Source: Kryptolebias marmoratus (lineage: Eukaryota; Chordata; Actinopteri; Cyprinodontiformes; Rivulidae). From it: DNA of 64,000 nt. The notes below the pieces were generated by a model that was not told the DNA's origin, searched no databases, and was given only the letters and a program-made list of their open reading frames with translations. Within the stretch, counting starts at the first letter, position 1; each line of letters starts with the position of its first letter. Positions 58,501-64,000 of the stretch are shown here, one piece after another. A program made the translations under genes and the position numbers. Location of the stretch: contig NC_051438.1 in NCBI RefSeq assembly GCF_001649575.2, forward strand, positions 29,253,321 to 29,317,320, in the 5' to 3' direction.

Positions 58501-61500
58501 AGATAATATGATTAATTCAGACAGTCTAAACTCCATCCTGCCCCTGCAAAGAAAGAAAACTTTCCATAAAGAAAAGTATTTGGCGGCAGCAGCCTCCCAT
58601 ATGAAACTGTTTTCTGTTTTGGCACCGTCAGAAAAAGTGATTGTTTTGTTATTCTGCTTTATTTCAGATGGTAATTGTGTTTCTCTTTCAGGCCATGGGG
58701 TTCTTTAAGGGCATGTCTTTCCCGCTCGCCAGCATCACGGTCTACAACTCTGTTGTGTTCGGCTTCTTCAGTAACATTCAAAGACTGATAAACAAATATC
58801 GCCACGGCGACGAGCGGCGTCCGTGCAGCATGTTGGACCTGACGGTGGCCAGCATGCTGACCGGGCTGGTGTCCGTGGGCCTGGGAGCGCCGGTGGATCT
58901 GGTCAAGATCAGACTGCAGATGCAGACCCAGACGGTTCTGGCAGGTAAGATGGGTTTGTATCCGTTATGTCTGTCTGTTAGCAAAATATCTCATGAACCA
59001 GCGGAGAGATGAACAGCTACAACCTCAGGAGTCAAACCCATTCAACATGGCCGCCACAGCCAACTGACTTTAGCTAAGACTCGGTCAGTTTTAGTTTGGT
59101 GCAGCAGTAGCTGAGAGTCATCCTCGTCATTCACTCTGAGGGCTAACAAGTTTTACTTTTCACTTTAACACCTCCAACTTGGTCATTTTTCAAAATAAGA
59201 TGGTCTTAATTTTTTATATATTTTTGTTAAAACTAATAAAATTACTGGTTAATTGTTGAAATGTTAATAATTCACCATAAAATAAGGCACTATTAAGGTG
59301 AAAAAAGGGGATCACTTCATTAAACATGAAAATAAAAAGCTAAAAACCTAAACTGTAGGTCCAAACCTTCGCCTGGTCTCACAAGGTCACATCTGCGTCT
59401 GGAGCTGTTAAACAATAAACCAATAAAAACTGAAGTTAAAGCGGTTTAAATCACACCTCCAGCACCTTGACCTCATGTGACCTTCCTCAACGACGCTGGA
59501 CCTTTTAAAGGGTTCTTCATCGTTTTATCTTCATCGTTTTATCTGGCCGTCTCCCTTCGTGTGATAAGATGTCAGCTCATCCAGTTTCTGACATTCTGTC
59601 TCCAAACAAACTTCAGTGGAGAGTCACAGAAACTAAAAGATTACGTATCTGTTTAAAGGCACAGTCCGTACCGTTAAAAACAGCAGCTATCAGCCCTAAT
59701 GTTCCACAAACGCCACAGATAAAAGGTATCATTTCAGAATGAGCACGCTGACAACAGTTTATTTAAAGAAACATGTTATTCTCTTTGAGTCGCAAGTTTT
59801 TACAATCCACTGAAAGATTTGAGCTCTCCTGCAGGTTTTAACACTAAACCCACTCAGTAACCGTTTAATTGCATCAAATCACCCGAAGCAGCACATCTAA
59901 CTGAAAGTAAAACTAATTTAAGTAAAAAAAGTAAATATGGACGACTTTATGGATCTGTTTCTTTGATGAGGAAATAAGCTCAAATCTCTCCACAGCCGTC
60001 GTCTTTTTGTTGGGTGGGGGTTAATTAGCGTAATAACGCTGAGACAGACGTGTCGTTAATCCCCAACCTTTACAGCTTCAGCCTTCAGGAGAAATGTCCT
60101 TTAACTTATTTTCCTGTTCAGGTAACAAAACCTTAAAGCAGCAGAGAATAACGATAAACTGTGGGGGTGGGGGGGTTAAATCCATTAAACACAGTCCTGA
60201 CAATAATAAAATTAAAACACATATATTGGTTTGATTCTTTGTGCAGCAGCCATGATGAGGTTATTGTTTCCTCCTGTTGGTCTTTAGTTTGTCCGGTTCT
60301 TCTGACCAGGGTTGGGTTCTGTTATCTCCTCCTTAAATTCTGCTGAATGTTTCCAGAGAACCTCCATCTTGCTGGTCATGTTCCCAGTGGCACCAACATC
60401 CCTCTGCGCTCCATGGACATCCCCAGCCGGCGGCTGTACCGGGGGCCGGTCCACTGCATCAGCAGCATCCTGCAGACCGAGGGCCTCCAGGGTCTGTACC
60501 GGGGGGCCGGGGCCATGGTCCTGAGGGACGTCCCCGGATACGCCCTCTACTTTATCCCTTACGCCATCTTCTGTGAGCTGCTGACGCCCGACGCCTCGTC
60601 CGGCCCTCACCCCTGCTCCATCTGGCTGGCTGGAGGTTTGGCAGGTAAAGGTTTCCGTCGGGCAGGGCTCCTTTCGGTCCCGTCTGAGGACTCTGTGATG
60701 GTGTCTCTGCTCAGAGCGACAGGCTGACCAACATCTCCTTTGGAAAGTTATTTTTCAGCAGGAGTTTATGTCAGGTCAGGATGCAGAGACTTTACGTTCT
60801 GCTGCTGTTTTTTTTATCTCTTATTGTGCAAAGAACAAGATGTACGCATGAGCTGAAGACCGCACATTCCTGCTTTATTACTCCCAGATTGTGTGCAGGA
60901 AGAGCCATAAGTTGAGGTTTTATGTGTTACACAAACATCTTAACAAGGCTTTAGGCATTTTTTCTGCTGGTAATTAAAATTTTAGTGGATGAACAAGTGA
61001 AAAACAAACCTAAATACTTAAAAACATGTAAAGAGGAACAGTAATAACTGAGTTTTTAATATTTTATATGAAACCACACATCCAGTAATTAATCATTCTG
61101 TATCTTTAGCTCGTCCTGAATGGACTGAGATGATACTTCAGTGCATGAAAAGGCTGGATTTTAATCACTGAAACAGATAAAAAACAAACTAAAATAATAT
61201 TAGAAGTTTTCCAGTTTCTTGTTGCATCTTTAAAGTTTAGCATCAATTAAATAACTTCAGCAAATCAGTGAAATTAAGCTTTTTAAGTCCAAATATTCAC
61301 ATTAAATTCAGTTTTTATGGCTGTAAATTGTCGAAGTTACATTTATTTACTCACTGCAGTCTTCTGTTGTTAAATCGACTGCCCACAATGTTTTAATCAA
61401 CTCCACTGGAGATTTTCTGCTCTTTTATTGGCTCGGGTCGCTCCATAAAGGTGTTCTTCACATGACTTTGTTGCTTTACAAGTTCATTGACCTCCCTGTA

Positions 61501-63892
61501 ACGCAGAGTAATTCAAAGAAAGTAACTCATGGGGAGAATAAAAACAACAAAAACATGAAGTTTTTGTTTAAACGGGACAGCAAAGCACCACCTCCTGGGA
61601 TCTGGACGGGGAGAAGGGGGCGCGGGCGTGCAGCCAATCACAGCGAGAAGGGGGCGCAGGCGTGCAGCCAATCACAGCGAGAAGGGGGCGCAGGTGTGCA
61701 GCCAATCACAGCGAGAAGGGGGCGCAGGCGTGCAGCCAATCACACAGCGAGAGGGAGCGAGACGTGTGTGCAGCTGCAGATAAACACGCTGAGGTTACAG
61801 CAGGACTGTTCCCAGATGTTGGTCGGCCAGATGTGAACGTCTGTCAGCTGAGAGCCCAGATGTTGGCCCTCCATCAGGCTGCAGGAGAACTGAAGGAATC
61901 ACTGCAGTTAGACGACTCACAGTTCTGACAGTTTTCTCCTGAAACCTTCTCACGATCTTCCTTTTTTACCAAAGGAACTTGAAATAACTGCTGTTTTCAT
62001 TTTCTTATTAGAGGAGTTTGAGTTGGGATTAAACTGTTTCAATCAGAGGTAAAAGTTAAGGTGAAGAAGTCCAACCCGTTGTTACAGCTCATCTGTCTCC
62101 CTGCAGTCAGGGTATCAAACCATCGGCTCCACGGCTCCGTCCACCGGGCAGCAGATTGTGTTGCCTCGTCTGTCAGGGTGTTGTGGAGGTGTCGTTATCA
62201 GTAAACCTCAGTGAGTCCATGCATGCCTTTCAGTTGTTTTATTTTAGCTCTTCAGCACAGGCAGCTGGACACAGCTCACCTTCATAATCTATGGGAGGAG
62301 CTCCAAGAGCGTTTCCTCTCACATGGAGGATGGACGGAGGTACGAGGGTCATAAAACAAGAAGTATCTACTGAATGAGTTGTACAGAAACTGGATGTAAT
62401 GTCCTGTTTAGAGGCTGAGTGTTTACAGAAAACAGTAAAAACAACTCCAGGTATGGTCCTGGTGGTCCTGATGGTCCTGATGGTCCTGGGTGCTTCAAGT
62501 TACACAAAAATACAGAACAGATTTCTTCAGATAGCAAAGCATTAAACATTCCCAGGATGTTCTGAGGGAGGTGCTTTGTGTTTTGGACATATCCACCAGG
62601 AAGAGGCCTCAGGGTAGACCCAGGACCCAGGACCCCAGGCTGGAGAGGTTCTTACCTCCAGGCTGGTTCAGGGAAGAGGAAGCTGGGGATCAGAAGTTCC
62701 AGGGATCTCTGATCAGGCTGCCGCCCTGTAGCCTGATCCCAGGGATGGATGGATGGATGGGTGGGACGGACGGACGGACGGACATGTCCCTCACTTCCTG
62801 AATGAAGCATGACCTGCAGTCTGGATCTGATCCCAGATTCCTGACAGTTCTTGCTCCTCTCTCCTCCTCTTCCTCAGGGTCCATTTCCTGGGTCACAGCC
62901 ACGCCGGCCGACGTGGTGAAGAGTCGGATGCAGGCCGACGCTCAGGTTCAGAGGAAGTACAGAGGAATTTTACACTGCATCGTCCACAGCTACAAGACAG
63001 AGGGAGCTCAGGTGAGCGCTGACCTCAGATCATCTTCTGGATTTTATCTTCAAACAGATAGACTCTGTCACAAAAAACAAGAAATTCACTAATAAACATA
63101 CATAAGGAGTTATTTTACTTTATTGTAAATGTTCCAAAATTTATCAACTAGCATTTAATCTAAATTTTAACAAAGACCCTAATGAGCCTCTGTTGTGAGG
63201 AGAGTGGAATAATCTGCAGGTGAAGACGGCTTACAGAACATCTCAGTTTTAAAAGCTGAACTGAGAAGACAAACATCTTCAGTCCAGATGTTTTTGTTTT
63301 TAACCCTTTTTTGGAGAAAACAGTGAATTCAGACTCATAAAATAAATATAGGCTAAATGATCCTCCTAAAACATGTTTTCTATTTTATTATTTAATTAAC
63401 GGGGTGGCTCTGCATCCAGATGTCCAACCTGTTTGTGTTTTCCCTCGTGGATGTTTCCAAACCAGCAGTCATGTGATCGTTGGTGTTCTGAGAAGTGGAC
63501 TGAACTGTCTCTGCAGCTCAATAAGTCGGGTTACGTCCGGACAACGTCCCACAGAGACAACAGCCCGGTCTGTCGTCTCTGTGCTCCTGTTTGCTTAAAG
63601 ACTCCGTTCAAACATAAAGAAGAAATTAAAAAAACAAACAATAATACGGGTTAGAAAGAGAAAGAAAACTAGAAACTGGTTCAAATAAATGAATAAAATC
63701 TTCTTAGGACGCAGTAATTAAACCGTTTTGATCTGTTTTTCTGCTCTGAAAGCTCTGAATGTTTCTCAGACTTTGATTCTTCTGCAGGTTTTCTTCCGGG
63801 GGGCGTCGGTAAACGCCATCAGAGGCTTCCCCATGAGCTCCACCATGTTCCTGACCTACGAGCTGTCCCTGCAGTTCTTCAGGAGTCTTTAG
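55457..63892 (+). CDS. slc25a48: Mitochondrial carrier SLC25A48 (choline carrier), 7 coding exons, 316 aa
   Basis: Inner-membrane carrier of the SLC25 family. SLC25A48 in mammals has been identified as a mitochondrial choline importer; applying that here is inference by orthology. Exons 55457-55511, 57160-57203, 57779-57850, 58692-58944, 60357-60644, 62878-63011 and 63788-63892 join in phase (951 nt with stop), all with GT-AG introns. Three carrier signatures lie at the odd helices: PLDTVK (28-33), PVDLVK (124-129) and PADVVK (247-252), each continuing K-x-R-[LM]-Q. Their partners are EGLQGLYRG (183-191) and EGAQVFFRG (279-287). In repeat 1 the partner is ETAMGFFKG (56-64), with the usual first glycine replaced by threonine. 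Six helices fall near 9-31, 66-84, 106-127, 195-213, 229-250 and 289-307. The length fits mammalian SLC25A48 (about 311 aa). The start has A at -3 and an in-frame upstream stop. No frameshift seen; the gene looks functional. SLC25A45 and A47 are the closest alternatives. Confidence 0.93.
56035..56185 (+). repeat. Family A fragment in slc25a48 intron 1
   Basis: 'agattcaagatggccgccac' and 'ttaaaatgtggtgtggtaga' in family order; both ends lost. Confidence 0.75.
56200..57150. other. slc25a48 intron 1, remainder
   Basis: AT-rich intronic sequence, no repeat family or extra exon recognised. Confidence 0.6.
57160..57203 (+). CDS. slc25a48: slc25a48 coding exon 2
   Basis: 44-nt exon coding 'ASSVVVGHPLDTVK', which carries the first carrier signature. 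Acceptor tgtctgcag, donor GTATTT (non-ideal). Confidence 0.92.
57779..57850 (+). CDS. slc25a48: slc25a48 coding exon 3
   Basis: 24 codons from 'TRLQAG' to 'YRKET'. Phase 0 on both sides, so skipping it would keep the frame. Donor GTAAAC. Confidence 0.92.
58692..58944 (+). CDS. slc25a48: slc25a48 coding exon 4
   Basis: Codes residues 58-141, including 'GFFKGMSFPLASI' and the second signature PVDLVK. Acceptor ctctttcag. A second possible acceptor (tatttcag) 24 nt upstream would add 'MVIVFLFQ' in frame, but that does not fit the family. Confidence 0.92.
58970..59150 (+). repeat. Family A repeat in slc25a48 intron 4
   Basis: Begins 26 bp after the exon 4 donor with 'ctgtctgttagcaaaatatc', then 'caacatggccgccacagcca' and 'cagtagctgagagtcatcct'. 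The middle is shortened and the right terminus absent. Confidence 0.85.
59160..60350. other. slc25a48 intron 4, remainder
   Basis: Unique AT-rich sequence with a G-run at 60163-60174; no further exon seen. Confidence 0.6.
60357..60644 (+). CDS. slc25a48: slc25a48 coding exon 5
   Basis: Codes residues 142-238: the hydrophilic loop, the repeat-2 partner motif EGLQGLYRG and the fourth helix ('RDVPGYALYFIPYAIF'). GC-rich at codon third positions, unlike its introns. Donor GTAAAG. Confidence 0.93.
60650..61600. other. slc25a48 intron 5, left part
   Basis: Unique AT-rich intronic sequence, no feature recognised. Confidence 0.6.
61611..61752. repeat. 34-bp minisatellite in intron 5, each unit with CCAAT and GC-rich box
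   Basis: Units begin at 61611, 61645, 61679 and 61713, exactly 34 bp apart, and differ by single bases. Each contains 'agggggcgc' and 'gcagccaatcacag'. The last unit has an extra CA ('aatcacacagcg'). The motif pair (CCAAT plus GC-rich box) is also what the gene's promoter uses. Confidence 0.95.
61760..62540. other. slc25a48 intron 5, middle part
   Basis: GC-richer stretch around 61760-61930 and 62100-62200, no exon with splice sites, no repeat recognised. Confidence 0.5.
62555..62790 (+). mobile_element. Rex3/RTE-like LINE 3' end with GGAT/GGAC tail
   Basis: 5'-truncated insertion in intron 5. 'aagaggcctcagggtagacc' and 'tggagaggttcttacctcca' correspond to the decayed end of the RTE coding region, followed by 'gccgccctgtagcctgatcc'. 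The tail is (GGAT)n then (GGAC)n at 62742-62783; tails of this type are a Rex3 trait. Confidence 0.75.
62742..62783. repeat. GGAT/GGAC tetranucleotide tail
   Basis: About four GGAT units, a GGGT/GGGAC transition, then about four GGAC units. Confidence 0.9.
62878..63011 (+). CDS. slc25a48: slc25a48 coding exon 6
   Basis: Codes 'SISWVTATPADVVK' (third signature) to 'SYKTEGAQ'. Acceptor cttcctcag, donor GTGAGC. Confidence 0.93.
63020..63780. other. slc25a48 intron 6
   Basis: Unique intronic sequence; small frames at 63404-63654 overlap in two registers and are not exons. Confidence 0.6.
63788..63892 (+). CDS. slc25a48: slc25a48 coding exon 7 and stop
   Basis: Codes 'VFFRGASVNAIRGFPMSS' to the C-terminal 'FFRSL', then TAG at 63890-63892. 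The last six-helix segment ends a few residues before the stop, so the tail is shorter than in the mammalian protein. Confidence 0.93.
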   Translation, partial: VFFRGASVNAIRGFPMSSTMFLTYELSLQFFRSL

Positions 63893-63900
63893 AACGGAGT

Positions 63901-64000
63901 CTCTCCGTCCCTGCTGCGACGGACGAGTCCGTCCCTGCTGCGACGGACGAGTCTCTCCGTCCCTGCTGCGACGGACGAGTCTCTCCGTCCCTGCTGCGAC
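63901..64000. repeat. 28-bp minisatellite at the start of the slc25a48 3' UTR
   Basis: Units 63901-63928 (28 bp), 63929-63952 (24 bp, missing 4 bp), 63953-63980 (28 bp), and a last one cut by the window end. Core 'ccgtccctgctgcgacggac'; 'ccgtc' and 'gacgg' can pair within each unit. The array continues beyond the window and no polyadenylation signal is visible yet. Confidence 0.9.

Noticed and set aside
61462..61928. Arg/Ala/Gly-rich frames in intron 5
   Set aside because: They translate the 34-bp minisatellite in two registers; no splice sites support an exon.

Overview
This is a 64 kb piece of a teleost fish nuclear genome, assembled with four N gaps (4787-5111, 17475-17497, 30484-30761, 55351-55379). 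The assignment rests on vertebrate GT-AG introns, a vertebrate mitochondrial carrier gene, and a fish-type mobile-element load: Rex3/RTE-like fragments with a GGAT-rich tail, an L1/Tx1-type LINE, an L2/Rex1-like LINE, hAT-type elements with 8-bp target duplications, and a TA-flanked Tc1/mariner-type element. A percomorph fish is my guess; the species cannot be read from the sequence. No bacterial genes, CRISPR array, tRNA or rRNA gene was recognised.

The only host gene I can support is slc25a48, on the + strand at the right end. Its seven coding exons (55457-63892) join in phase into a 316-residue, six-helix, three-repeat mitochondrial carrier. An in-frame stop precedes the start codon. Upstream is a GC-rich promoter with three inverted CCAAT boxes. 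The 3' UTR begins with a minisatellite that runs off the window. Intron 5 holds a 34-bp minisatellite in which every unit carries a CCAAT box, and a Rex3-like LINE fragment. Introns 1 and 4 each hold a copy of an abundant short repeat.

The 55 kb upstream is a gene desert. It holds about 18 copies of one short interspersed family ('family A'; the best copy is 344 bp with terminal inverted repeats) and three copies of a smaller related-looking family B. It also holds Rex3/RTE fragments, a 5'-truncated L1 with a 15-bp target duplication, an L2/Rex1-like remnant, two intact-ended hAT-type elements, and a 798-bp TA-flanked element with family B nested in it. Between these lie single-copy AT-rich sequence and several GC-richer islands that could be conserved regulatory elements, including a consensus RFX X-box and a TATA/GC-box promoter-like site. 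No second protein-coding gene could be supported.

No new multi-gene system is visible. The most notable items are the family A/B repeats with their terminal structure, the double-hairpin hAT-type element, and the CCAAT-bearing minisatellite inside slc25a48.
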